A stretch of DNA of 64,000 bases from Welwitschia mirabilis (GCA_051453625.1 JBOZIK010000001.1:153854421-153918420); one strand, 5' to 3'. Counted from the first letter of the stretch, positions 10,635 through 23,681 are shown. The notes: generated by a model from the sequence alone, not told the origin. Numbers and translations are program-made.

Positions 10635-12435
10635 TTTGAATGTCCACATGCATCAATTATATCCATCTAATATTTATATCATAAGAGTCCTTATTAGTCA
10701 TAAGATAATCAATAGAAACATGATTAGTATAAACATTAATGTGAGATCCAAGAAGATAGGGTTTAAATTTGTCTAAGAAAAAAATTATGGCTATCATTTC
10801 TTTCTCTATGATTGTGTAGTTAATTTGGGAAACAGAAAGGGTTTTACTAATGTAGATAATAACTTTGTATTCCCTTTCATACCTTTATCCTAATACCACC
10901 TATGAATATTTTACTCATATTTTACATTAATTCAAATTTTTTAGTCTAATTGAGACTCATACAATAGGTTTAGAAATGATTTTGTCCTTCGTATCTTGAA
11001 ATTCTTTTATCTTTAATATTTTTAATAATTTAAGAATGAATATTTTTACATATTTTGACATAATCTTTAATAGATCTATAATAGAATCTAGCATGTCTAA
11101 CAAAATATTTGATGGGATTGATATTTTTTAGTGGAGGAATATTATAGATGATATCAATTTTAGATGGGTTCATTCTAACTCCTTTACTTAAAATGTGAAG
11201 GCCTAACACAATACCATATTTTAGTAAAAATTGATTCTTTTACTAACTTAAGTGTAAACCATAGTTGATACAATGATTTAAGAACTTTTTTAACCTTTCT
11301 ATGATTTAATCAAAAAATTTCCAAAGATAGAAAATGCAACCATTGAGATTTTGATAGATTCATTAATCCTTTCTGAAAATATGACCATCAAGACTATTTA
11401 AAAGGTACCTCATGCATTGCATAAATCAAAGGATACTCTCCTAAATGTGAAGGTATCAAGTGATGAGGTAAAAATTATCTTGACTTGGTTTTCATAAGTT
11501 ATACAAACTTGGGTGTATCCATTACATCTAGGAAAAAAAACAATAATAAGAATGCTCTTTATATAATCAAGTACTTGGCTATGAAGAACAAGAGATAAGG
11601 ATTTTTTAAGTTATCTCATTATTTTTCCTAATCTTTATGCACATACAAGACTTTTCACCTTTCTTTATCACTACCATTAAGGGGCTAACTTACTTACTAT
11701 CAACAATGAAATAGTTAATTTTAACATTTATAAGTTTAATAATTTTATCTTTGATAACTTTCTTAAGGAATATATTTAACTCCTTTATGATTTCCTAATA
11801 TATCTAGCATTACACTCTAAATAGATCTTATGTTCAATACTTAAGAAAGGAATTGTAGCAAGGTATTTATGGATCTAAGCAAAATCATTAATCTTTTAAG
11901 TTAAAAGTTAAACTAAGTTTTTATATTAGAAATGAGTGAGGTGTTTACTAATTACTAATGATTTTTTAAATTTTCATTTAAAAAAATGTACTTCAAATAA
12001 TTGGAACATTATTTAAGTTAAATGTCATAATCACCACTCATAGAATTTGAACATCCATCTTTGTAATGTAAAGTTTTTATGGATTACACATGTCGAATGT
12101 TATTTTAGTAAGGGTTTCAAAGGCTTTATTCACTTATTCATGTTGAGGTTTTTTAAAAAGTTATCATTATATCTGTAAGGGTTTGAAGAGTAAAGGCTAT
12201 CTAGAATGTTTTCATGTTCATCATTACCATAAAATAAGAATTCATCATGAAAAGGTGAAATCCTTTTTTCTATAAGATGATTTTGGAGGAACATTATTGT
12301 TTTGATATGTACACCTAATTCTGAGGCATTTCCCATGTTATTTTTAGCTATGTCAAAGACTCTAATCATGAGTTTTTTGTTTCTTTTATGACATTCCATC
12401 ATTTGTATCTTAGTATCTGTGACATAATGAGTTGT
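10635..12435 (-). pseudogene. Element B, left part: gypsy RNase H, RT and protease end
   Basis: This is a second Athila/Tat-like pol on the minus strand. From high to low coordinate it reads the C-terminal part of the protease (12130-12435: HYVTDTKIQMMECHKRNKKL then MIRVFDIAKNN, in a 108-codon open frame). Next comes RT with NQVKIIFTSSLDTFTFRRVS and FDLCNA near 11425-11515. The catalytic box near 11330 reads ISMVAFSIFG, so both aspartates of F(M)DDF are lost. RNase H follows at 10650-11000 (IYISKTLSVSQINYTIIEKE then MIAIIFFLDKFKPYLLGS). Integrase is missing: the frame stops shortly after the RNase H end, at the edge of element A's 3' LTR. Confidence 0.75.
12431..12435. repeat. Target-site duplication of element C, left copy
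   Basis: GTTGT here pairs with CTTGT at 39099-39103, four of five bases matching. Element B's protease frame reads through once one copy and C are removed. Confidence 0.65.
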
Positions 12436-15013
12436 TATAATATCATAATTTTTCACCTAAAAACTATAAATATTACTATGATACCAAAAAGTAATATCCT
12501 TAACATTCACCACCAAGATTATTCATGAATTATAAATTTTCATGGTAAAATAAATTTATACTCTAAATCAAAATATAAGGTCCAAAATTTATAGCCCAAA
12601 ATTTGAATTGTATAATTTACTACTAAAAATATGATATCCACATGTTTAAGATACAACTTCATATAGAATGATAAATACCTAAAAGGTTGAATTCTATAAG
12701 AAATGTTAGTATCTAAAACTTATTAAATTAAGGCTTTAAGTAAATCTATAACAAGGAGCCTTTTTAAATTAAAAATCAAAATTTCATTTCTAAGAAATAG
12801 AACAATTTAATATCTAAAAAGATATAGTATTACAAAGATACTAAAGAAACTAATTATAAATTTCTAGAGTACAAAGTTAACCATAAGGCGAAATAATATC
12901 ACAAGTTATAATAATAAACAAATCGCTCCAATTAACATTAGAGTAAGCTAAACAATAAATTTTTCCTTTTTACATGCCCTTCTTAATAAGATAAATCAAC
13001 TTTTATTATGCTTCATTTTAACACTTGTTTAACACAAAACAATATGGAGTGAGAATCATGAATCATCAAAGTCCCTAGTATGGCCCTGACAAGTAACAAT
13101 TAAGGTAGAAAGAACCCTAAGATAGAAGATAGATGAAGATAAGACAAGAAAAAAGACTCCAAATAATCAATCATTAGATTTTAATGGGAATGGAGATGAG
13201 ATTATCTAATCTTATCATATAACTTATTACTAGCTCATTCAGTGATCTGTGGTTTTTATTTATCTACTACCTTATTTAGTGATATGTGGATCATCATTCC
13301 CACTACCTCATCTAGTGGTTTGTGGTTTTAATTTTATTTTACAACAATCTCATTTAGTGATGGTTTTATCTTTTTACTACGTTATTCGACAATCTATGAA
13401 TGACCATTCCCACTGCTTTATTCATTAATCTATTATTCTATTTAATAAACTAGTTATATTTTATTTTCATCATTCCATTATCTTATTTAGTAAACTATGG
13501 ATTTATCAATCCCACTAAACCATTAAGTGATCTGTAGGTTTCCATATTACACTACCTCATTCAATGATCTGTGAAATTCTCATTTCTATAATAAGGAAAG
13601 ATTTCATAAGAATAAGATCTACTTTCACAAATTAACTTCTTAAGTATCAAGATACTTCATAAAATAATCTAAGAATGCAATGTTTACTTTACGAGAGCCA
13701 TAATCATACATGAATAATTTTTTATTATATAACTAATACTTAAAGATTTAAAACCAACAAAGATAAATAATACATGTTGAATGTTTACAAGAATTCCAAA
13801 AAAATAAAACATTCAATAAGAAAAATAAGAATTCCTTTAGACTACAAAAGGATGCAAAAACTTTAAGCCATACAAAATATGTAAGAATGCAATGGGATAA
13901 TTCTTTAAATTAAAGTGATAGTAGAATCATATAAAAGATACTAGAAAATAATAAGAATTATATTAGATATACAAGAAATATAGATCGTACAAGATTCAAG
14001 AATTAAACATGACCATGCAAGAGATATAGATATTCCTAAGACCATATCCATGATTTGATGTGAAGTTTTTCAAGCTTCAAGATTGCTATGTCCAAGCTTC
14101 ATAGACTTCAAGCTTTTAAAGACTTCAAAAAATTCAAGCTCTACGATACAAGATCCCCAAAATCCCACTTGAGAAGATATTACACATAACATGACAAAAG
14201 TAAAGGGAGTTCTATTTACAATGATAAGAATTAATTGAGAAGGTATTTAGAATTTCAAAGGATACATATATGTCACCACTATTCTTTGGAAAATGGTTAA
14301 GATTTTCTTGCCCCTAATAATTACTTTGCATGGTCACTAAGTACATTGAATATTTCATCATAATAATAAGACATGCTTAACATGCCACTACTTGTAATTA
14401 TTATGGTAAAGACTTAAGATGAGCCATTTGGTAAGCAATTCCAATAAAAACATCAAGATATGATTTTGCCACATTAAAATATTTTTCCATAATGAATAAA
14501 TGTTAATCACTAATAAAAGAAAATGTAACATCATAATTTATGGTTATTACTTTAGGTGTAGTAAAATATTAAAATAAGCCAACATGATGTATTCTAATAA
14601 TTATAACCATTACAATTATCTTTTATATGTACTAGACTGAGAAAATAATAAAATAAGAGAATATACTAATCATGGTATATTAAATGTAGTAATTACAAAA
14701 GAAAATAAAATAATATTAATATAACCTATTAATTTAGCCACTGAAATATTATCATTAAATAAACAAGGAAAATACTACAAAAATAATATTATTAATTATG
14801 ATGGCTAGATTTAAATAAAATGATTAAAATAATAATTACAACATTAAAAAGTAAAGAACTACATCTCAAATAATAATAATAATATACTAATAAATAAAGA
14901 ATCTAAATATTAAATTAGCTTAATAGATCCCACTAGACAAAAATCATTTTTATTTAGTTTTTATTTAACTATTTAGGCTAAATCCTTAGGCTTTTAAAAA
15001 TCTAAAGATGACA
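12436..15013 (-). repeat. Element C 3' LTR (left)
   Basis: The segment aligns collinearly with 27346-28153 and then 37360-39098. The break in the alignment falls exactly where element D sits. Its minus-strand start (TGTCATC, right end at 15013) follows AAGAGATGTAGAAA, a weak polypurine tract. The other end reads TATAATATC where the partner has TGTAACATCC. It contains a degenerate internal minisatellite and long A/T-rich stretches with small spurious frames only. Confidence 0.75.
13215..13585 (-). repeat. Degenerate minisatellite inside element C LTR
   Basis: Repeated copies of a unit like CACTACCTCATTTAGTGATC followed by TGTGG are spaced unevenly. The same array is present in the other LTR (37365-37690), so it predates or is part of the LTR itself. 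Confidence 0.6.
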
Positions 15014-15339
15014 TTTCTACATCTCTTAAAACGTTTTGTCCTTAAAACTTAAGAAAGAAAGCTTAGATTTTCATTATAATAGATTTAATTCATATTTCAA
15101 ATGGCTTCTATTCTGTCTTTGTTAATCATTATACTTTATAAAGTTAAATTTATGTTCCTTTGAGTATAAATTTCTTTTAATCTAAAATTTTAATTGGTTA
15201 AACTTCAAATGTATAATATAGTAAATAATTGATTTTTTTTAAAAAAAATAATATTCTTTTAATAAGTATATCTTTAAAATTTTATTAGTAAAATTATATT
15301 TAATCTTGAAAAAGAATATATATGTAAAGGGACATGGTT
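15014..15339. other. Element C interior next to the 3' LTR, no gene
   Basis: Only AT-rich sequence and short homopolymer runs are seen. The first bases (rc AAGAGATGTAGAAA) are the likely polypurine tract of C. Confidence 0.4.
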
Positions 15340-15407
15340 TATATACATACATGTGTGTGTGTGTGTGTGCGCGCGTGCGCGCATGCGTGCGCATGCGTGC
15401 ATACATA
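15340..15407. repeat. 68-base alternating purine-pyrimidine tract
   Basis: Unbroken alternation runs from TATATACATACATG through a GT run to GCGCGCGTGCGCGCATGCG and back to CATACATA. Such tracts can adopt Z-DNA. It holds a cluster of CpG dinucleotides in a window where CpG is otherwise rare. Confidence 0.85.
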
Positions 15408-15985
15408 GCAATTTGATCATTTTATTGTTAATTTAAATAAGTCTACTTTTATTTATTTTAATACTTGCAAGATTCCATGAGCTTAAAGTATATCTTTAAA
15501 GATAGATTTTAATTAGCTTGATGAAGAATATTAAAGCTACATTTGATCTATATATGTGAAAATTTATATATACACACTTATGATTATGCTAAGAAAGTAG
15601 GGAAAAATAAGTGTGGCTCACAGGTAGTATCTTTTCATTTTGTTATCTTATAAATTAATCTACATCTAAAGGAAGTATCCATATGGTCTATTTAGCCATG
15701 ATGACCCAAATGCTAATGAAGTTAGAACCAACCACACATTGCATATGACATCTAAGACACATAAAAGTGAGTTATCAGATATGTTAGATATTTAAAAAAA
15801 GAAAAAAGAAAAAGAAAATAGCCATTTTGAAGATAACTACAATGTAATAAGGGATCAGCCATTGTGAACATGCCTGCTCAGGATTGTAGGAGGAAATCTA
15901 TGTTAGTTGTGTGTATAATGATAGTGCATTGAATACTTGGCCGACTTCAATTTCAAAGACAATGGTTTAAGTTTTTTTTTAACAA
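15408..15985. other. Unassigned element C interior
   Basis: No gene was seen. An A-rich patch lies at 15792-15822. Confidence 0.4.
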
Positions 15986-16264
15986 ACTAGCTTAGATATA
16001 TAATACATAAATATATCTAAAATTTGGCCAAGATTTATCAAATTTTTTCACCTTTCGAACAAGTCTACAAGCATTAAGGCAAATATATTTACCTAAACAT
16101 TGACTATTAACCAAAAGATAATGCTTATTCTCTTGCCAAAATTTTCCAAGGAAAGTTTGGCTGATAGTAGTAAAATTTTGGATGAAAATAAGCATTGACT
16201 TTTGGTTAATGGTCAACATGTAGGCAAATATATTTATCTTAATGCTTGTAGCCTCATCTGAAAG

Positions 16265-16319
<55 letters not shown>

Positions 16320-16336
16320 TATATATCTAAGCTAGT
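15986..16336. mobile_element. 351-bp foldback MITE
   Basis: The two halves are inverted repeats of each other. The ends read ACTAGCTTAGATATATA and, inverted, TATATATCTAAGCTAGT. Inner paired blocks include CTACAAGCATTAAGGCAAAT with its inverted partner near 16220-16250, and ATTAACCAAAAG with CTTTTGGTTAAT. Length and structure fit a miniature inverted-repeat transposable element with no coding capacity. An (AT)n(GTAT)n run sits in the right arm (16269-16319). The 75-codon minus-strand frame inside it is a by-product of the inverted repeat. I could not fix a target duplication, so the superfamily is unknown. Confidence 0.8.
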
Positions 16337-17818
16337 GGCCACCAGCCACTGATTAATAATAAGTTTAATATTTATTATGGCTCATATAAAATAAATTCCA
16401 TTGCTCATTTTTTCTTTAATTAAAAATGTTATAATCAAATTATCATGCTCATTATTTGTATTTTTTTAAACATGCTAATGAAACATATGATATTTTGCTA
16501 AGAAGAAATGAATATTAAGTTAGCTAAATATGTTATTAGAACATATAATTCTTTATAGAACATAACGTTATAGAAATGTCTTACTCATTATTTTTATATA
16601 ATTAATTTTTTTAACATGCTATAAAGTAAACATTGGCTTTAGCTACAAATAAATCTGAACTTTTTTTAATGAAGATAATTAGAAAATGGAGAAAAATGTT
16701 TAGGTATTATTCTATATGAATATTTTTTAGAAACTCTTATCATTATAGTTCTTTAATTTCAAAAAAAATAAAACATGATCATTTCTATTTTCTTTCCTCA
16801 TTAGTAGTTTCAATTAGAATTTCCTAAATATCATTCTCCAAGGTCTCTTATACTTTATCTTATGTATTCTAGGTTGACATAATAGAAATTAGTTAATGAC
16901 AGTTTTCCACTTTATGGCATAATTCCCTACTTTGGTATGCTAAGTTGACATTGATTTATGTGACAATTAAAGAAAGATAAATAAGCATTTTTATGTATTT
17001 AAGGGGACAATCTACAAGTATTTGGTATTATTTGAAATGAAGAAAGTAAACAAAGATTTTATAACCAAACCATATATTATCTCATATTATATTTAGAAGC
17101 CATATAGAATAAATAAATTATAGCAAATGAGAAACTGAGGAATGAAGCTATATAGTCATGTTGATCTATTGCTATTCTTTTTCCTATCTTTGATTGCTAC
17201 AAAGTTATATAACACAGAAATTAGTTAATGATAGTTTTCCACTTTAGGTATTTAAGTTTTCTTCAAAAATTGCATGACATATAAGGTTCTAATTTAACAA
17301 CTAAAAACTCAAACCTATAACAGCTCCATCATCCTCATTCAATGACCATAAAAGATTTTTTTTTTAATGCTTTGAGATAAAAAATTTAAATGATTTTTAG
17401 TGCATAAATAGTATAAGATCTAAAAATTAATTTTTAGCTTAAAGCTTTCTTGAGCTTAAATCTTATTAAAAAGGAGTGTATAGCTATTAAATCTTATAAA
17501 AAAGGAGCATAAAACTACTAGTTTTTTCTCTATCTAAGTGTTGATTAATGCAAAATCTGATTAAGAATTAGCTCTTAGGAGAAGATTCATTAGTGGCACA
17601 CATTTCTTTTAGTAGATGAAATCACTCATGGTCATCATTGTAACACCTCTCACCACTAAAAAAATTCATTAGCAATATAAACACCCTCATGGTTATTAAT
17701 CCGCATGGCCTATGTAAGAAATAATAAAGCTCTAAATAGACTTAGGCAAATTATAGAGGTATCATGAAAATGGTGGAGACTATCTTGAAATGAAGCTTTC
17801 TTGTTTATTTGAAGATTT
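16337..17818. other. Unassigned element C interior
   Basis: AT-rich sequence with no domain or RNA gene recognised. The text near 16895 (TTAGTTAATGACAGTTTTCC) recurs near 17222 as TTAGTTAATGATAGTTTTCC, a short dispersed duplication. Confidence 0.4.
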
Positions 17819-19225
17819 ATTGCAAAAGCAAATAATGAATACTAAGAAATGCCAAATATAAGAAGCCTCTTAATTAGCTTAGTATAGAATCACAAGATCT
17901 TTAGGATGTTTGGAGAGATAGCCTTATACTTAAAATGTCCATGTGACATACATTCCAGAGGAAAATCCTTTGATGTCATTCTAGAACTTCCACAGAAATA
18001 TTTTCAACAGAGTAAGATTTATAATGCCTATGAATCAAAGACAGATGCATGAAGAGGATTATTAAGATAAAGTAAAAGAGTTGATGGAATTCCTTAACAG
18101 ATTCCTACTTATCATTGAAGATGAAGTACATCTAGTAAATAACTAAATACTAATTACATCACAAGTTCGTTAGCATAGTCAGAGAGTCATCCTCATGCTC
18201 AAGATGTTTGTGTAATCTAGAATCCATTAAAAAACCATTAACACCCTTCTAAAACTATAAAGTGAAGCTTTCTATCAAAAGGATACAAGCTGGATGTCAT
18301 AGACAACAAAGTAAGCTTTCAAAAATGGGTCTGCATAGAATTCATAACCATCAATAAAAGAACAAGAGATCAAAATCCAATGGATAAATATCATGGAGGA
18401 ATTGCTATGTCAGTTTGTCTCTCATAGAAGCAAGAGATCATAAATGTATCAAAAATAAATCTTAGTCTATGTTCTAGTCTCATTCATGTAAAGGACCGAC
18501 ATAGAAATGAAATATAAGTAACACTATTTTATGGTTTTTTATAAAAATGCCTTATTTGAACCCATCTTAGGGTGTTTATTAATAAATATCCTATTTACTT
18601 TATACAAGAAAGGAATTTTTAAGGATGCAAACACTAAAAACAAAGTTGAATATTCATTTAGGGCATTTATATATAAAAACACCTTAATAACCATTTTTAT
18701 TAAGGGTGTTTATTAAAATAAATACACTAATAGCTCTAATTTCAAGTAGATGATGAAAAATAAAAGAAAGGTTTAGAAGTTTAACATAGCATGGAATTTG
18801 AAAATAAGTAGGATTAGTAACAAAAAAATAATATTTTCATTCACATGAGATGAAGGTTACAAAGATAGTTGAAAACATGTAAAGATCTGAATTTTTTATG
18901 AACTATTTATACTAATTTTAAGCCTAATGCATTGTGTAATTTTTTTTACCCATTTTTATAAGTTATTAGAAGCTTTGAGGTCTTAAGTATGACCTATTTT
19001 GAGCCTAATGTAATTGATTTTATCCCTTTTTATGAGTTCTTAGGAGTTTTAAAGTCTTGATCTAAATCCTATATTTTTCTTTTTGTAAAAGGTCTTGAAT
19101 CTATATCCCATGCTACATAGGTTATCTTATGCTTTAGATTCATATTTTTAAAGCACACCCAGTGTAGGCATCAATGTCTTAGTTAAATATCATATGTAAG
19201 ATCATAGATTTATTGTTCAACTCTT
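17819..19225. repeat. Block X, copy 1
   Basis: This 1.4-kb block matches 20547-21965 end to end, and its right part also matches 20128-20446. It is not one of the LTRs identified here. The plus strand keeps a 61-codon frame in both long copies (18531-18716 and 21255-21440), with text such as MVFYKNALFEPILGCLLINI. I recognise no family, and the retained frame may reflect recent duplication rather than selection. A hairpin lies at 18677-18711. Confidence 0.7.
18677..18711. other. Hairpin in block X, copy 1
   Basis: AAACACCTTAATAA, loop CCATTT, TTATTAAGGGTGTTT. Near-perfect stem. The same structure occurs at 20191-20225 and 21401-21435. Confidence 0.75.
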
Positions 19226-20127
19226 ATATTGCTAAGGGTTACTCAAAGATGTCAAGGCATTTCTTATTTGGTTTGATGCTGCTTCCTTGCCAATTGCAGA
19301 CTCTATGTGTCTTTTGTACTATCAAAACAATTCCAGTTTCTTGGCTGAAGATAAAACATTTTGTAGATTTTACAAAAAATGCTTGTTTTAGTGACAGACA
19401 AGTAGAAAAAATCGAAATGGAAATTGAATGCATGCAATTCCTAGGATTACTTATGAGCTCAACATCAGTGAAATTGTTAAGGCCTGAAGTAGAAGATGCA
19501 AAGCACATGCTTGTAAGAAGGTCACTAGTTTACATAGACAGATCAAGGTATGGTGGCACTATTTCCTTCAATCCACATGCCTCTGATAAAAGTTTGTAGA
19601 TAATATTTCAATCATGGAATCTCTGAAAAATGGCATCAACATGAAAACATGGCAAGATCAAGAACTTACAGATGAAATTAGTGGTGAGTTTGTCATTACT
19701 AAACCTACTAGTGGGTATGTGGATAGGAAAATCCTAGTCATATGATGGAAATTTAGTCTTGGTGATGATTTTAATGTAGTTATTATTGCTACTATCTGCT
19801 ATTAAGTCTCCAAACACCAAAAGCGCCAACACGAACGACTTTACCTTCTCTCTATGATCTGAATTAATGAACGAAAATAACCTCATAGTCAGAAGAAGAG
19901 CCACTCCAAGAACCTACAAGAGCCTCATCCTAATAGGAGGAGAAGGATTGTACCAACCCAAAACCTAGTGATGGGAAAATTCTATATATTTGTATATTGT
20001 AATTTATAATATTTTTTTGTTGTCTCAGCAATAGAGGCAGTGGGAAGGTTATTCAAATGTCATAGACAATAGTTACTATTGCAGAGCTCAGGAACAACTT
20101 AGCATTGTAGAAATGGCTGCTAACACA
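19213..20127 (+). pseudogene. Block Y, copy 1: transcript-like, unidentified
   Basis: This block of about 0.9 kb has lower A+T than its surroundings and carries a 128-codon plus-strand frame (19213-19599). That frame contains FSDRQVEKIEMEIECMQFLG and a basic stretch LVRRSLVYIDRSRYGGTISF. After a stop come more coding-like pieces, including SPNTKSANTNDF and NNLIVRRRATPRTYKSLILI. A TTGTCTCAG splice-acceptor-like site follows near 20020, and then a TIVTIAELRNNLAL stretch near 20070-20105. It is duplicated at 23682-24556. I do not recognise the protein. The last stretch faintly resembles the helix-turn text of Alba-domain proteins. It looks like a piece of host transcript captured into element C, now broken by stops. 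Confidence 0.45.
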
Positions 20128-20446
20128 TGGCTTTAAGGATGCAAACCCTAAAAACAAAGTTGAATATCCATTTAGGGCATTTATATATAAAGACACCCTA
20201 ATAATCATTTTTATTAAGGGTGTTTGTTAAAATAAATACACTAATATCTCTAATTTCAAGTAGAGGATGAGATATAAGTGAAAGGTTTAGAAGTTTAATA
20301 TAGCATGAAATTTGAAAATAAGTAGGATTAGTAATAAAAAAATAATATTTTCATTCACATGAGATGAATGTTACAAAGATAGTTGAAAACATGTAAAGAT
20401 CTAATTCTTTATGAACTATTTCTACTAATTTTAAGCCTAATGCATT
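20128..20446. repeat. Block X, partial copy (right half)
   Basis: It matches 18617-18946 and 21335-21656, starting abruptly at AAGGATGCAAACCC after block Y and running into the N gap. It includes the hairpin at 20191-20225. Confidence 0.8.
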
Positions 20447-20546
20447 NNNNNNNNNNNNNNNNNNNNNNNNNNNNNNNNNNNNNNNNNNNNNNNNNNNNNN
20501 NNNNNNNNNNNNNNNNNNNNNNNNNNNNNNNNNNNNNNNNNNNNNN
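20447..20546. other. Assembly gap (100 N)
   Basis: The gap lies between a partial and a full copy of block X. The size is the standard placeholder of 100, so the true distance and copy number are unknown. Confidence 1.
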
Positions 20547-21965
20547 TTATAGAAGCAAATAATGAATACTAAGGAATGCCAAATAGAAGAAGCCTCTTAA
20601 TTAGCTTAGTATAGAATCACAAGGTCTTTAGCATGTTTGGAGAGGTACCCGTATACTTAAGATGACCATGTGATATACATTCTAGAGGAAAATCCTTTGA
20701 TGCCATTCCAAAACTATCAAAAAAATCTTTTCAACAGAGTAAGATTTATAATGCCTATGAATCAAAGATAGATGCAAGAAGAGGATTATTAAGGTAAATT
20801 AAAAGAGTTAATATAATTCCTTAATAGATTCCTACTTATCATTGAAGATTAAGTGCATCTAGTAAATAACTAAGAACTAATTACACCACAAGGTTCGTTA
20901 GAATAGTCAAAGAGTCATCCTCATGTTTAAGATGTCTGTGTGACATAGATTCAATTAAAAAACCATTAACACCCTTCTAAGACTACAAAGTGAGGCTTTC
21001 TATCAAAAGGATCCAAGCTGGATGTCATAGATAACAAAAGTAAGCTTTCAAAAATGGGTCTGCATTGAATTCATAACCATCGATAAAAGAACAAGAGACA
21101 AAAATCCAATGGATAACTATCATGAAGGAATTACTATGTTAGTTTGTCTCTAAGCAAGAGATCATAAATGTATCAAAAATCAGTCTTAGCCTATGTTCTA
21201 GTCTCATTCATATAAAGGACTAACATAGAAATGAAATATAAGTAATACTATTTTATGGTTTTTTGTAAAAATGCCCTATTTGAACCCATCTTAGGGTGTT
21301 TATTAATAAGTACCTTATTTAATTTATATAAGAAAGGAATTTTTAAGGATGCAAATCCTAAAAATAAAGTTGAATATCCATTTAGGGCATTTATATATAA
21401 AAACACCCTAATAACCATTTTTATTAAGGGTGTTTATTAAAATAAATACACTAATAGCTCTAATTTCAAATAAAGGATGAAAAATAAGTGAAATGTTTAG
21501 AAGTTTAACATAGCATGGAATTTGAACATAAGTAGGGTTAGTAACAAAAAAATAAGATTTTCATTCACATGAGATGAAGGTTAAAAAGATAGTTAAAAAC
21601 ATGTAAAGATATAATTCTTTATGAACTATTTCTACTAATTTTAAACCTAATGCATTATGTAATTTATTTTACCCATTTTTATAAGTTATTAGGAGATTTG
21701 AAGTCTTAAGTATTACCAATTTTGAGCCTAATGCATAGTGTAATTAATTTTACCCCTTTTTATAAGTTATTAGGAGATTTAAAATATTGAGTCTAAATCC
21801 TATATTTTTCTTTTTGTAAAAGGTCTTGAATCAATATCCCATGCTATATAGGTTATCTTGTGCTTTATATTCATATTTTTGAAGCACACCCCAGTGTAGA
21901 CATTAATGTCTTAGTTATATATCATATGTGAGATCATAGATTTGTTATTCAACTCTTAGATTATC
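20547..21965. repeat. Block X, copy 2
   Basis: Collinear with copy 1 (17819-19225), with scattered substitutions that are mostly transitions. The hairpin at 21401-21435 has a fully complementary left arm (AAACACCCTAATAA). The 61-codon frame persists at 21255-21440. Confidence 0.8.
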
Positions 21966-23681
21966 AAGGTTTTCACATAACTAAATAAAGTAATAACTAT
22001 AGTGAGTGTGATATGGTTTTCATACCTCAACTTCCTTTTAAAATAAAATATCTTCATCTTAATTTAGGAAAATATTTATAACATGGTAATTAAATTATGT
22101 AGTATTTTTTGGTCAAGAGATCCTTCCCAACCACTGATATGTCTTGGATAGTATTATGCTTATTTTTTAATTATTTTTAAACATAGATTTAGACTTTAAA
22201 ATTAAATTACTAGTTATAATAGAAATAAGTAGTTTATGAAACAACAAACTTAAATACTTTTGAAATGGTAAATGTGATAAATCTTAAAACAGTAAAGCAA
22301 ACTTTGAAATGGAAAATGTAAAAATTTCTCAAATAGTCAATCTAATTAATTTTAAAATAGAAAACCTACTTAATTTTTAAATTGTATATCTAATTTAATG
22401 GGATCATATTCCTCTATAAAATAACCCACACAAATGCATGTAACTAAAACACAATCAAATACTCTAAAGAAATCACTCAATTAAAATACGATGGAAATGC
22501 TATAAAGAAATTGCTTTAGAGAATTGAAATTTTCTCTAAAGGATAGTGCGAGACTCAATGATGGATAAAGTTTCTCTAAGGCTATGATACTCAAGTATGG
22601 AAAGTTTTACATATTACCTTTTATCATCATGTTTCTTAAATGTTGATTTTAGAGTTTTGGTCATCATTGATTAGGATTTAGTGAAATTTTATCTTACTAT
22701 TTTTAATTCTTTTTTTGGTTAATTATGAAAGAGGTGTGATTATAACATGTTTATAGCGTTAATGTTGATGATGAATTTCATTAATTCCCCTCATTTAGTT
22801 TTTTTATTTTTTATTATTTTGTTTCCTTAATCTTTAGTAATATTACATAAGCTACCAAAAAAACATTTTTTTTAGGTGAAGTAACTCTTATCATTTAGTC
22901 AATGTTAACCATTTATCAAAAGTCAATGCCTCATTCTTGGCCAATTGATAGTAGAGATTGATACATTTCAACTCATTTATAAATATATATATATATAAGC
23001 TAATTTTATATTAAAAATATAACTAATTGAGAACCTTAATCCATAATTAATAAAAACTAACAATTAAAAAAGAGAGTAAAGTTAGGTTTGTAACCTATTA
23101 TGGAAAGTTTTGTAATCTATCCTGCTCTATTTTACAATATAAAAACCCTTGTTTATAGACTCGCTTATGGTTGTTCGAGAAGCATTGCAAAGAAGTAGGT
23201 CATTTCAGGATTGTTACAACATTGATTTTAATCTTGCAAAATGAGGAAATGAAAGGGAAATGGGAAAAGACCTTATTTTTATTATTCTCAAATAAATTTT
23301 TTAATTCTTTTTAGATCAGAACATTCCATTGAATGTCCTCCTTCAAAGTTGCTTAAGGTAATAGAAAGATTGAAAGTTGAGTTCTCAAGAAGTAGTCCAC
23401 TATAATCTTATAAGCTTTCTCTAAAGATGAACTGAGTTTCAAAAAACTTATTTGAAAACATGTAGATAAACAGGTAATGAGGGATTGTAAAGAACACTGA
23501 CTTCTATGTATGCAGTTCCACAACACCCTTGGCCAATTACCTCGAAATCTACAAAAATACATGACCTGAATGAAGGCCTTTAAGGCACTTGTAAGGAGAT
23601 TTTGGTACTATTGCAGATTGTACTGCTATCTTCTAACTGGTGATAGATAGTAATTTAGAAGGAAATCATCAGTTCTAATGC
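21966..23681. other. Unassigned, possible upstream part of block Y
   Basis: The stretch has no counterpart between X and Y in the first copy. A TATA-like ATATAAAAACCC sits at 23139-23150. Coding-like text follows from about 23340, with a possible short intron (GTAATGAGGG to TATGCAG, about 23474-23517). I cannot assign a protein. The minus-strand 69-codon frame at 23353-23562 shows no domain. Confidence 0.3.

Noticed and set aside
15992-16219. 75-codon frame in the MITE
   Set aside because: By-product of the inverted repeat.
18655-18711. TTTAGGG-like text suggesting interstitial telomere repeats
   Set aside because: Only single copies of TTTAGGGC and AAGGGTG. No tandem array.
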